Positions 49,177 to 57,361 of a stretch of DNA of 64,000 nucleotides are shown piece after piece. Origin of the DNA: DASYML01 sp036399835 (GTDB taxonomy: Bacteria > Acidobacteriota > Blastocatellia > Pyrinomonadales > Pyrinomonadaceae). The notes beneath the pieces are model-generated. The model saw nothing but the letters and a program-made list of their open reading frames with translations. It was not told the origin of the DNA and searched no databases. Within the stretch, counting starts at the first letter, position 1, and every line of letters begins with the position of its first letter. The DNA lies in NCBI GenBank assembly GCA_036399835.1, contig DASWMI010000026.1, forward strand, positions 1-64,000, read 5' to 3'. The position numbers were made by a program, and so were the translations under genes.

Positions 49177-49215
49177 AGCCGAGCTAAGCTGTTGATTCTG
49201 CTCAGCTCAGAGGCT
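49177..49215. terminator. Hairpin between convergent VWA and ddl genes
   Basis: GAGCTAAGC (49181-49189) pairs with GCTCAGCTC (49200-49208) with one mismatch. Outer AGCC/GGCT pairs extend the stem beyond a small bulge. It overlaps the ddl stop region. Bidirectional terminator candidate. Confidence 0.45.
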
Positions 49216-50370
49216 GGTTTCATTACGTGATTTTTCGCGCTGGCGGGCGAGTGCGAGTTCAATCAGCTCGTCTATCACGCGTGAGAAGGGACGGCCCGAG
49301 GCGGCCCACATCTTCGGGAAGCCGGAGACATCCGTGAGGCCCGGCATCGTGTTGATTTCGTTGACCAGCAGCTCTTTGGTATCTCTTCGGAGGAAAAAGT
49401 CTACGCGCGCCAGACCGGAAGCATCAATGGCGCGAAAGGCTTGGGTCGCCATTTTTTGTATACGCGTCGTGAGTGTTTTAGAGAGCGAGGCCGGGACGAC
49501 GAATTCGACGCGCCCCGTGCCCGCGTACTTTTCAGTGTAATCGAGAAAGGCGGCGGCCTGGTCTCGGACGATATACTCGCCGGGCAGGCTCGCCTCAGGC
49601 TCATCATTGCCGATTACGGCGCATTCTATCTCACGCGCGTCCAGCCCCTCTTCGATAATAATCTTGCGGTCATAGCGCGCAGCCAGATTAATCGCCCGCT
49701 CGAGCGAAAGCTTATCCGTCGCTTTCGAGATGCCGACCGACGAGCCTAAATTGGCAGGCTTGACAAAGCATGGATAACCCGGCGCGCGCGCGACGCGACG
49801 CAGGATAGCCGCAGGGTCACGCTCCCATGCAGAGCGCAGAAACCATGTGTACTTGCAAATGGGCAGGCCCGCATCTCGAAAGAGAGCCTTCATCGTCACT
49901 TTATCCATACCGCAGGAGGAAGCCAGTACGCCGCAGCCCACGTAGGCGATGTTCTTCATCTCAAGCAGGCCCTGAAGCGTTCCGTCCTCTCCGTATGTGC
50001 CATGCAAGACTGGAAAGACTACGTCGAGCTTGTGAGCAGGCAGAAGCTTTTGATCTGCATCAAGGGTGACAAGGCCGCGCTCGGCGGGGTCCGAGATTCT
50101 TTGTAAAGAAGCTGTGACGTTTTGCAGGAACTCCGACAAGAGAGCGGGTGCGCCAGCCGTCTCGCTGAGGCTGCCCGTCTTTTTTTTCTGGTCCAGCGTA
50201 GCCGGTCCGGATTCTACGCGCCACTCCCCTTCCTTCGAGATGCTAATCGGGACGACCTCATACAGGCTCTTGTCCAGAGCCTCTATCACAGTGTGCGCCG
50301 AACGCAAAGAGACTTCGTGCTCCCCCGAACGCCCGCCGAAAATCACCCCGACTCGCAGTTTTCTAGCCAT
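49207..50370 (-). CDS. ddl: D-alanine--D-alanine ligase
   Basis: 387 residues, ATP-grasp fold. VIFGGRSGEHEVSLRSAHTV at the N-terminus, FPVLHGTYGEDGTLQGLLEM, YVGCGVLASSCGMDKVTMK and CFVKPANLGSSVGISK are visible. Later come EEGLDAREIECAVIGND, GEYIVRDQAAAFLDYTEKY, and the metal/ATP site RVDFFLRRDTKELLVNEINTMPGLT. It makes D-Ala-D-Ala for peptidoglycan precursors. The tyrosine in DYTEKY is the usual determinant region for D-Ala rather than D-Lac specificity. ATG at 50370. The upstream gap carries a word-type hairpin. Confidence 0.97.
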   Translation of the reverse strand: MARKLRVGVIFGGRSGEHEVSLRSAHTVIEALDKSLYEVVPISISKEGEWRVESGPATLDQKKKTGSLSETAGAPALLSEFLQNVTASLQRISDPAERGLVTLDADQKLLPAHKLDVVFPVLHGTYGEDGTLQGLLEMKNIAYVGCGVLASSCGMDKVTMKALFRDAGLPICKYTWFLRSAWERDPAAILRRVARAPGYPCFVKPANLGSSVGISKATDKLSLERAINLAARYDRKIIIEEGLDAREIECAVIGNDEPEASLPGEYIVRDQAAAFLDYTEKYAGTGRVEFVVPASLSKTLTTRIQKMATQAFRAIDASGLARVDFFLRRDTKELLVNEINTMPGLTDVSGFPKMWAASGRPFSRVIDELIELALARQREKSRNETSL

Positions 50371-50379
50371 ATATTAAGT

Positions 50380-50464
50380 AAAGAGTCCGAGAGTTTAAGA
50401 GTCAAGAGTCAGAGGATTATGCTTTTGACTCACGACTCCAGACTCTGAGACTCTCAGACTCTTT
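50380..50464. repeat. Word-type hairpin of AGAGTC units between ddl and rocF
   Basis: The left arm AAAGAGTCCGAGAGTTTAAG... (50380-50415) pairs with a right arm ending CTCAGACTCTTT (to 50464) around a short T-rich loop. It is built of the same GAGTCTGAGA-type words as 22462-22536. It fills the gap between the two genes. Confidence 0.6.
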
Positions 50465-51432
50465 CACAGGATTGTTTTACCCAGCGCCGAAAGAAGCAGC
50501 TCGACGCCGAGTTCCGCCGTTCGATTATTGTTGTCGAGCGCAGTGTTAATCTCCACCACTTCGAGCGAGCGCATGCCGCCCGCTTCAGCGATCTTTTCCA
50601 TGGCGAGATGCGCTTCACGATAGGTCAGCCCGCCGCGTACCACAGTCCCGGAGCCTGGCGCATCCGTCGGGTCGAGCGCGTCTATGTCCAGCGTGACGGC
50701 ATAGCCGCCCGTTGCGCGCGAAGCGATAGCGATGGCTTCATCAACGCAGGCGCTCATCCCGCGCTCGTCAATTTCACGCATGGTAAAAAAGCGCATCCCC
50801 AGTTCGCGGATTAGCCTGCGCTCGCCCGCATCTATATCGCGCGCTCCGACGTGCGCGCAGAAACGCGGGTCCAGCTTTGGCGCAAAACCCGCGACGCCTG
50901 TCAATTCGGGCGCGCCGTATCCGAGCAACGCGGAGAGCGGCATCCCGTGAATATTTCCTGAAGGCGAAGTCTCAGCCGTGTTCATGTCTGCGTGCGCATC
51001 GAACCAGATGAGGCCGCATGTTTCTCCACGGTCGCGGCAGTAGGAGGCGACACCCGCAATCGAGCCGATGGCGATTGAATGATCTCCGCCGAGCACGATG
51101 GGTATCTCGCCCGCATCCAGAATATTTCGCACCTCAACCGCCAGCTCTTCGCAGGCCGCGCTAATCTCCGGCAAATATCTGAGCTTGACCGACTGGTCCA
51201 GAATAGGCTCTGGACGCGCGATGCGCATATCGCCCAGGTCGCGCACTTCGTAGCCGAGTTGCGCGATGCGCTGGCTGAGACGCGCGACGCGAATCGCCGC
51301 CGGACCAATATCAACTCCGGCGATACCGCAGCCGAGCGCCAGCGGCACGCCCACTATGCTGACGCGCTTGCCCGTCCCGGGTCGGTCAGGATTAATCGCC
51401 TGCGGCTGTCGTTCGATAGTTAATTCTTTCAT
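50464..51432 (-). CDS. rocF: Arginase
   Basis: 322 residues, ureohydrolase fold. VSIVGVPLALGCGIAGVDIGPAAIR at the N-terminus (in parts GVPLALGCGIAGVDIGP). The binuclear Mn sites are GGDHSIAIGS, WFDAHADMNT and TLDIDALDPTDAPGSGTVV, followed by GGLTYREAH and SLEVVEINTALD. It splits arginine to ornithine and urea. The frame extends to 51591, but the ATG at 51432 has GAGG at 9 nt and gives the normal N-terminus MKELTIERQ. No ornithine-using genes are adjacent. Confidence 0.95.
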   Translation of the reverse strand: MKELTIERQPQAINPDRPGTGKRVSIVGVPLALGCGIAGVDIGPAAIRVARLSQRIAQLGYEVRDLGDMRIARPEPILDQSVKLRYLPEISAACEELAVEVRNILDAGEIPIVLGGDHSIAIGSIAGVASYCRDRGETCGLIWFDAHADMNTAETSPSGNIHGMPLSALLGYGAPELTGVAGFAPKLDPRFCAHVGARDIDAGERRLIRELGMRFFTMREIDERGMSACVDEAIAIASRATGGYAVTLDIDALDPTDAPGSGTVVRGGLTYREAHLAMEKIAEAGGMRSLEVVEINTALDNNNRTAELGVELLLSALGKTIL

Positions 51433-51460
51433 GACAACTGACCTCGCCACACGAGCCGCG

Positions 51461-52369
51461 TCACCCGCCGAGATTAATATTAAAGCCGCCGCCACCGCCG
51501 CCGCCCGATTGTGATGGGAAGAACGGCTTGAGCAGACCTGCGAAGGCGGCCAGGTTGCGTGTCTGGATGAGAATCTCGCCGGGGCCGACAAACTCCGCGA
51601 CGATGCCCTCGCCGCTCATCATACTGCGAAAGAAGCCTGCCGCGGCCTTGCGCAGAGTGTACTGCGTCGTGCCCTCCCAGGCGACCAGGTGGCCCGTATC
51701 AACCACATAACGCTCGCCAGCCTGTAGACGTTTGCGATGGACCGCGCCGTAGGAGGAGACCAGGAGCAGGCCGCTGCCGCTGACCTGCAAGACAAAGAGA
51801 CCCTCGCCCGCGAAGAAAGATTTTGCGCCGCCCCACTTCGTGTCAACCACTAGACTCGCATCGCCCGCGAGATAAGAGCTTGATTGGACGAAGAAGACTT
51901 GATTGTTCATCTCAAGGCCGACGATGTCGCCGGGCGCTCCGGGAGCGAAAGTGACTTCGCCTGGTCCACCGCGCGCCGTAAAAGTTGAGACGAAGGCCGA
52001 CTCGCCGCCAGCCGCGCGTTTGAGCGCGCCGAATAGCCCGCCCTTCATCTGCGATTGCAGCTCCACGTTGGCAGACATCGAGACCATCGCTCCCGCCTCG
52101 GCCAGAATGGACTGCTCGGGCTGAAGCTGGACTATCGCCAGCGAGAAAGATGGTTGATGCTGTATCTCCCAGCTATAACCGCGTCCCTGCCCGCGGGCAT
52201 CCGTGTCCAGGTTGATGCCCCGGCTGCCGCCGGTATTTGCTTGATGAGAGCCTTGCTGAACGTTTGCGGCTGGTCCGGGCTGCGCCGTAGCGGGCTGCAA
52301 GCGAAATCCGCAAGAGCCGCAGAATTGCGAGCCTTCACGTAAAGTTGTACCGCATTGAGGACAGTTCAT
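51461..52369 (-). CDS. AIM24/TIGR00266-family protein with N-terminal zinc ribbon
   Basis: 302 residues. N-terminal zinc ribbon MNCPQCGTTLREGSQFCGSCG, a Gln/Pro/Gly linker, and the AIM24 (TIGR00266) domain. That domain shows LAIVQLQPEQSILAEAGAMVSMS, FAPGAPGDIVGLEMNNQVFFVQ, SSYLAGDASLVVDTKWG, FFAGEGLFVLQVSG and HLVAWEGTTQYTLRKA. A Gly-rich C-terminus ends the protein. The beta-prism-like domain is widespread, with unknown function in bacteria. GGAG precedes the ATG at 52369, which overlaps the stop of the LOG gene (ATGA), so the two are translationally coupled. Confidence 0.88.
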   Translation of the reverse strand: MNCPQCGTTLREGSQFCGSCGFRLQPATAQPGPAANVQQGSHQANTGGSRGINLDTDARGQGRGYSWEIQHQPSFSLAIVQLQPEQSILAEAGAMVSMSANVELQSQMKGGLFGALKRAAGGESAFVSTFTARGGPGEVTFAPGAPGDIVGLEMNNQVFFVQSSSYLAGDASLVVDTKWGGAKSFFAGEGLFVLQVSGSGLLLVSSYGAVHRKRLQAGERYVVDTGHLVAWEGTTQYTLRKAAAGFFRSMMSGEGIVAEFVGPGEILIQTRNLAAFAGLLKPFFPSQSGGGGGGGFNINLGG

Positions 52370-52920
52370 ATCGAAACTCCATGACACTTTTCGGCGATAA
52401 TAGAAACAGCCTCTTCGGGTGTCGCGGCAAAATCCAGGACCTTCACATCCCTCTCCCTGACATCAAGATGAAGCCGCCAGGCTTCGACCACGGGCGGCCA
52501 CGAGTCGCCGAGCAGGACCAGCGGACGCTGCTCTATGACGCGTGTTTGCAGCTTGTTCCAGACCAGCGAGACTTCCGTCACAGTACCCATCCCGCCGCGC
52601 AGCGCGATGAAACCGACTGAGCGAGTAATCAAGTGTTGGAGTCGCTCGTAGAAATGCGAGGTGGCGACCTTGTCCGTCAGGTAACGATTCGGCTCGGCCT
52701 TGAACTGGTTCATCACGATGCCGAGCACACGCCCGCCCTTTTCACGCGCGCCGCGGCTGGCCGCCTCCATCACGCCCAGATAGCCGCCCGTGCAGATGGT
52801 GAATCCGGCCTCGGCCAGCAACTCACCGACGCGATGCGCCTGTAGATATTCAGGGCACGACGCGTCGCAGCGTGAGCCCCCGAAGATCGTCACGATTCGT
52901 TCTTTAATCTCATTAGTCAT
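52366..52920 (-). CDS. LOG family protein (lysine decarboxylase-like)
   Basis: 184 residues. Rossmann-type N-terminus RIVTIFGGSRCDASCPEYLQA, then GFTICTGGYLGVMEAASRGAREKGG and the signature ALRGGMGTVTEVSLVWNKLQ. The last is a variant of the PGGxGTxxE motif with Arg in place of Pro. Classical LOG proteins hydrolyse cytokinin riboside phosphates or other nucleotides; bacterial relatives are usually of unknown substrate. ATG at 52920 preferred (GTG at 52923 in frame). It overlaps the AIM24-type gene by 4 nt and lies 18 nt from asnS. Confidence 0.85.
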   Translation of the reverse strand: MTNEIKERIVTIFGGSRCDASCPEYLQAHRVGELLAEAGFTICTGGYLGVMEAASRGAREKGGRVLGIVMNQFKAEPNRYLTDKVATSHFYERLQHLITRSVGFIALRGGMGTVTEVSLVWNKLQTRVIEQRPLVLLGDSWPPVVEAWRLHLDVRERDVKVLDFAATPEEAVSIIAEKCHGVSI

Positions 52921-52938
52921 CACTAATCATAACTTGCA

Positions 52939-54252
52939 TTACGGTTTGAGACGATAGAGCAGGCGCGGGAACGGGATGGTTTCGCGCACGTGCTCGATGC
53001 CGCACATCCATGCCGTGCAGCGTTCGATGCCCATCCCGAAGCCGGCGTGCGGAATGCTGCCATAACGTCTGAGGTCCAGATACCAATCGAAGGATTCTTC
53101 CGGCAGTTGATGAAGGGCAATCTGCTCACGCAGAAAATCTAGCGAGGTGGCACGCTCGCCGCCGCCTATGACTTCGCCGTATCCTTCCGGGGCGAGCACG
53201 TCAACACCCAGAGCCAACTCTGAACGCTCCGCATCGCGGGCCATGTAAAAGGCTTTGATCGCCGCGGGGTAACGGTGGACCATCACGGGCTTGTCGAATT
53301 TGCCGGAGATATATGTCTCGTCCGGCGCGCCGAAATCCCCGCCCCACTCGAAGCGCGTCTCAAGCTCACCGCGCTCGAATCCTTCTTGCAGCATCCTCAC
53401 GGCATCGTCATATTGGACGCGCGGAAAAGGCGGCACGATCTGCTCAAGCTTCGACTGGTCGCGCTCAAGAATCTTTAATTCCTCCTGTCGCTCTTCGAGC
53501 ACGCGCTTCGCGATGTAGGAGAGAAATCGTTCCGAGAGCTGCATCACATCGTCCAGCCGGGCGTAGGCCATCTCAGGCTCGACCATCCAGAATTCCGTTA
53601 GATGCCTGCGCGTCTTGGATTTTTCCGCGCGGAAAGTTGGTCCAAAGCAATAGACCTTGCCGAAGGCTGCGGCGGTGGCCTCGTTGTAAAGCTGGCCCGA
53701 TTGCGTGAGATAGGCTTTCTGGTCGTCAAAGTAATCAACTTCAAAGAGCGTCGTCGTGCCCTCGCAGGCGGCAGGCGTAAAGATGGGCGCATCGCAGAGC
53801 GTAAAGCCATCGTCGTCGAGAAAATTACGCACCGCCCTGACGACCGTATGACGCACCTTGAGGATGGCGTGCTGACGGCGCGAGCGCAGCCAGAGGTGAC
53901 GGTGGTCCATCAGGAATTCCGTCCCGTGCTCTTTCGGCGTAATCGGATACTCGTGCGCCTCCTGGACCACTTCGGCTGTCGAGACATCCAGCTCAAAGCC
54001 TCCGGGCGCGCGCTCGTCAGCCCGCACGGACCCGCGCACGATGAGCGAAGATTCCTGGCCCAGCCCCTTGAGCGCATCCCACACCTCTGGCGCAACCGAT
54101 TTCTTAAACACCACGCACTGGACCAGCCCCGTTCCGTCACGAAGCTGCGGAAAGAGCAGCTTCCCGCTTGAACGCAGATTATAAAGCCATCCCTTGAGAG
54201 TGACTTCCTCGCCGACATGTTCGGATAATTCGTTGATGTATATTTGGTCCAT
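52939..54252 (-). CDS. asnS: Asparaginyl-tRNA synthetase
   Basis: 437 residues, class II synthetase. The anticodon-binding OB fold starts MDQIYINELSEHVGEEVTLKGWLYNLRSSGK. The catalytic core has motif 2-type FGPTFRAEKSKTRRHLTEFWMVEPEMA and motif 3 GFGMGIERCTAWMCGIEHVRETIPFPR. SGQLYNEATAAAFGKVY is also typical. The AsnRS-type HLTEFWMVEPEMA separates it from AspRS. Charges tRNA-Asn; direct charging means GatCAB is not needed for Asn. ATG at 54252, with TTG at 54258 in frame. Confidence 0.96.
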   Translation of the reverse strand: MDQIYINELSEHVGEEVTLKGWLYNLRSSGKLLFPQLRDGTGLVQCVVFKKSVAPEVWDALKGLGQESSLIVRGSVRADERAPGGFELDVSTAEVVQEAHEYPITPKEHGTEFLMDHRHLWLRSRRQHAILKVRHTVVRAVRNFLDDDGFTLCDAPIFTPAACEGTTTLFEVDYFDDQKAYLTQSGQLYNEATAAAFGKVYCFGPTFRAEKSKTRRHLTEFWMVEPEMAYARLDDVMQLSERFLSYIAKRVLEERQEELKILERDQSKLEQIVPPFPRVQYDDAVRMLQEGFERGELETRFEWGGDFGAPDETYISGKFDKPVMVHRYPAAIKAFYMARDAERSELALGVDVLAPEGYGEVIGGGERATSLDFLREQIALHQLPEESFDWYLDLRRYGSIPHAGFGMGIERCTAWMCGIEHVRETIPFPRLLYRLKP

Positions 54253-54322
54253 AAACAACCAATCATGAATGCGTCAGAGCGTGAATAGAAAATAGCAGCT
54301 TATCCATCTACGTTCGATGCGT

Positions 54323-55384
54323 TCACGAATATTTTATCTCATCGTTCAATCTGGCCTTGATGGCGCGTTGGAGCGCGGGGAAACGGTTGAGCCATTCGGC
54401 TGCCTGGAGGATGATCTGGAACATCGGCCTGATAAATTGCGCGTAGGTTGCGCCGCGACCGCAGACAGCCGTTTGATAAGAGAAGGTCCCGATGGCTTTC
54501 AGGTTTCGCTGTAAGGTCATCAAGCGAAACTCGCGCGCAAACTCGTCAGGGTCCAGAGCATCGAGTCCGTATCGCCGCCGCTCTTCGAGAAAGAAGAGAC
54601 GGTGCGCGCGTATCTCCGCGAGCGAGGGCGGCTCTTTCTGTCGGTCCAGCAGGAGCGAGACGAGATCGTAGCTGGCCGGACCCATACGCGCGTCCTGGTA
54701 ATCTATGATTCGCAGCTCGCCTCTGGCATCGGCCAGAAGATTGGCCGCATGGTAATCGCGATGACAGAGTACGCGCGGGCGCGCGGAGAGGTCTGCGGCG
54801 ATGTCGTTCAGCTCGGCCTTTAGCTCCGCGGCCTCGCCGTGCGAGAGCTTTTCGCGGCGCAGACTCCCGAAGTAGTGGTCCATGAAAAAACCCAGCTCCC
54901 AGGAGAGCTTGGCTTCGTCAAAGGCCAGACGGCTGGCGATGGATTTCCGCTCGTAAGCTTTCTCGGTCGCCGCCTGTATCTGCGCGATAAGGGCGATGGC
55001 GCGCTCCTTGTAAGCCTCGCACTCCTCTTCCGATGCCGATTCATAAAGGCGATAGAGCTGCCTGTCGCCCAAATCCTCTTGAATGATGATTCCGCTCTGC
55101 CCGTCTACGGCGAGGATTTCGGGGACGGGCAAGCCTGCATCCACGAAGAGGCGCGTGACATCCAGAAAGGGATGAAATTCAGGGTCGAAAGGCTCCGGGT
55201 AAACGGCTGCGACGGCCTTGCCATGATTCCATGGAACGCGGAAGTAGACGCGCGTCGAAGCATCCGGGGTGAGCGCGACCAACTCTTCGACGCGGCGCTG
55301 CTCCGTCTTTGAAAGATAATCCAGCAAACGCTCGCGCGCAGTCGGCTCGAATGCGGCGGAGCTGTTTGGGGATGCCGGGTTCAT
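54323..55384 (-). CDS. Aminoglycoside-phosphotransferase-fold sugar kinase (AmgK-like)
   Basis: 353 residues of the APH/choline-kinase fold. Catalytic loop VLCHRDYHAANLLADARGELRIIDYQDARMGPASYDLVSLLLD (in parts CHRDYHAANLL and IIDYQDARMGPASYD). An upstream GIIIQEDLGDRQLY block matches the AmgK family. AmgK phosphorylates MurNAc or GlcNAc at the anomeric position. The adjacent MurU-like nucleotidyltransferase (upstream on this strand) makes the amgK-murU pair typical of peptidoglycan recycling. A NamZ-type muramidase elsewhere in the window would supply the substrate. ATG at 55384; the frame is open to 55462. Confidence 0.82.
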   Translation of the reverse strand: MNPASPNSSAAFEPTARERLLDYLSKTEQRRVEELVALTPDASTRVYFRVPWNHGKAVAAVYPEPFDPEFHPFLDVTRLFVDAGLPVPEILAVDGQSGIIIQEDLGDRQLYRLYESASEEECEAYKERAIALIAQIQAATEKAYERKSIASRLAFDEAKLSWELGFFMDHYFGSLRREKLSHGEAAELKAELNDIAADLSARPRVLCHRDYHAANLLADARGELRIIDYQDARMGPASYDLVSLLLDRQKEPPSLAEIRAHRLFFLEERRRYGLDALDPDEFAREFRLMTLQRNLKAIGTFSYQTAVCGRGATYAQFIRPMFQIILQAAEWLNRFPALQRAIKARLNDEIKYS

Positions 55385-55494
55385 ATCGCTACCAGTTGGC
55401 CGAAAGAGTTTTTCAGTCTTTGATAAAGCGGCGGGACAAGCCTGAAACAAGCGCCCCGCCACAAGTCCTCTTTAAATGTATGGGCGCGATTGTA

Positions 55495-56544
55495 TCATTG
55501 CGGTAGCGGCACGACAAAGTTCTCGCCGCGAACCTCGCCGCGTAGAGCTTTGGGCGGCGGCTCAAGGCCAAGCACCAGCTCCGCGCGGACTACCGCAGCC
55601 TCTTCAATCCGCTCACCGCTGCCAACCCTCACGCCGTCTCCGAGCACGGCCCTGCGCACATGCGCCCCGGCTTCGACCCGCACGTTATCCCACAGGATGG
55701 ATTCGCGCACGGACGCTTTATCGTCAAGCTGGCAACCGTCGCCGATTTCCACGTCGCGCCCCTGTTCTTTGAGCAGCGCGAGGCTGATTTCAAGATAACG
55801 AGGAATCGTCGAAAGCTCGTGCCACATGCCTGCGGCGACGTGCGCCGCGATGCGCTCGCCTCTCTTGATGGCCGGCAGATAAACGTCCGTCACGGAATGA
55901 GAGAAGCGCCCGCGCGGGATATAGTCGAAGATGCGCGGCTCAAGAATCTGTATCCCCGTGAACATCAGCGGCGCGCCCTCTTCCTCAAATCCATCAGGGC
56001 GAGCGGGAGACGCCTCCTCTCGAATAGCATCCTCTTTATGTTGAAGCTGATTCCCTGCCTTACGGGGCGCGGGCATCCCGCCGAATTCCGTAATCAGCCC
56101 GTCTTTCGTCTGGACCACTGTGAAACGCTCGCGCTTGAAGTTGTTTCGCAGGACGAGTGTCGCGAGGGCATTACGTCTGCGATGCGTTTCAAGTGCTGCC
56201 TGTAGATTGATGTCTGTCACGATCTTGCCGTTGACGACGATGAAGGTATCGCTATCGAGCAGGTGGCGCGCGTTATCCATCGCGCCGCTTGTTCCGAGTA
56301 TCTCCGGCTCTTCGACGTATTCCAGTTGAACCCCGAAGCGGCTGCCGTCACCGAGCGCCTCGCGGACGGATTCAGGGCGATGATGCAGATTGACGACGAC
56401 CTCGCTGACACCGTTGCGCGCGAGGTACTCGGCCACGTAACCAACGAGTGGCCGCCCCAGGAAAGGAATCGCGGGTTTGGTCCGGTCAACAGTCAGAGGC
56501 CAGAGGCGCGTGCCGTAACCGGCAGCCAGAATCATAGCTCGCAT
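55495..56544 (-). CDS. Sugar-phosphate nucleotidyltransferase (MurU-like)
   Basis: About 349 residues. Pyrophosphorylase N-terminus MRAMILAAGYGTRLWPLTVDRTKPAIPFLGRPLVGYV (given as AAGYGTRLWPLT and TKPAIPFLGRPL). EILGTSGAMDNARHLL, FIVVNGKIVTDIN and MFTGIQILEPRIFDYIP follow. A C-terminal left-handed beta-helix with repeated hexapeptides (DKASVRESILWDNVRVEAGAHVRRAVLGDGV) is present. MurU is usually shorter and lacks this helix, so MurU-like is an inference from adjacency to AmgK. A mannose-1-phosphate or glucose-1-phosphate transferase is the alternative. ATG at 56544 is preferred to TTG at 56553. Confidence 0.8.
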   Translation of the reverse strand: MRAMILAAGYGTRLWPLTVDRTKPAIPFLGRPLVGYVAEYLARNGVSEVVVNLHHRPESVREALGDGSRFGVQLEYVEEPEILGTSGAMDNARHLLDSDTFIVVNGKIVTDINLQAALETHRRRNALATLVLRNNFKRERFTVVQTKDGLITEFGGMPAPRKAGNQLQHKEDAIREEASPARPDGFEEEGAPLMFTGIQILEPRIFDYIPRGRFSHSVTDVYLPAIKRGERIAAHVAAGMWHELSTIPRYLEISLALLKEQGRDVEIGDGCQLDDKASVRESILWDNVRVEAGAHVRRAVLGDGVRVGSGERIEEAAVVRAELVLGLEPPPKALRGEVRGENFVVPLPQ

Positions 56545-56669
56545 ACGGTTCAAGACATCCTTGAGAATTGTTTGGGCTTGGAAAGAAGAATACCCGGCGC
56601 AGACTGAAAAAGAAAGGAGAGGGGCGAAAGCAGCTTCAACACCTGGCGCGGCCTATTGACAGGAGATGT

Positions 56670-57260
56670 TCAGAGGGCTTGCGAGGCTTCGCGCATCACG
56701 AGGTCGAAAGTGCCGGGCGCGACCTTGCGGAAACGCCCGTTGCGATTCAAAGAGACGGCGATGCTGATGGTCGGATTATGACCGGAAAAAACGAATCCGC
56801 CTTCGAGCAGTCGACTATAAATCTCGTTGACGTGCAGAGGCCCTCCGGCTTCCCTCAGCAACATCGTCGTCGCCTGCGGAATGGTCCGGTCCTGAAACCT
56901 GTCGCTCGTGACTTCGACGCTCGGCTGGATGGGCGGGATGTAATGGCGCGGGGCGGGAGTGTGCGCGGCAGCGCTGCGCGGCGCGTAGCTGCTTCTGGCA
57001 GCATCCTGGCGGATGGCGGCCTCTATCTCGGCATCCGAGAGAGCCGTACTGACCTGCGTGTTCGCAGTTAGCACGGACGAGAGCAGACGCATGATGGCCG
57101 CTTCCGTCTGGCCCGTCAGATTATCCATCTCCGTAATCTCTGCGCGGACGGTCTCGGTCTCGGCTTCCAGCTCGGCCAGACGCGCGGCCAAACGCGTGCG
57201 CGCGGCCCTCGTCTGCCTCAGGCTCTGTTCGAGCGTCGAAATGAGATTCTCGTTTGGCAT
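56670..57260 (-). CDS. Coiled-coil protein with HARE-HTH winged-helix domain
   Basis: 196 residues. Residues ~5-65 are a coiled coil (LISTLEQSLRQTRAARTRLAARLAELEAETETVRAEI, in parts SLRQTRAARTRLAARLAELE). A Pro/Ala/Ser-rich linker (~85-115) follows. The C-terminal ~70 residues (TIPQATTMLLREAGGPLHVNEIYSRLLEGGFVFSG..., core ATTMLLREAGGPLHVNEI and SIAVSLNRNGRFRKVAPGTFDL) match the HARE-HTH domain. That domain is found in HB1/ASXL proteins and fused to restriction endonucleases and RNA polymerase delta. A DNA- or chromatin-associated role is inferred. No effector domain is attached. Confidence 0.75.
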   Translation of the reverse strand: MPNENLISTLEQSLRQTRAARTRLAARLAELEAETETVRAEITEMDNLTGQTEAAIMRLLSSVLTANTQVSTALSDAEIEAAIRQDAARSSYAPRSAAAHTPAPRHYIPPIQPSVEVTSDRFQDRTIPQATTMLLREAGGPLHVNEIYSRLLEGGFVFSGHNPTISIAVSLNRNGRFRKVAPGTFDLVMREASQAL

Positions 57261-57274
57261 GATTTAATTTTAGA

Positions 57275-57360
57275 TTTTTGATTGGCGATTCAAGCTGGTT
57301 GCGCGAATTGAAAACCGCCGTCAAGGTCGGATTTCAAATCGAAAATTCGCCAATCAAAAA
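57275..57360. repeat. Word-type hairpin between the HARE-HTH and polyprenyl synthase genes
   Basis: TTTTTGATTGGCGA (57275-57288) and its exact complement TCGCCAATCAAAAA (57347-57360) flank a loop that also contains related words. It occupies the whole gap and overlaps the polyprenyl synthase stop. Confidence 0.55.
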
Positions 57361-57361
57361 T

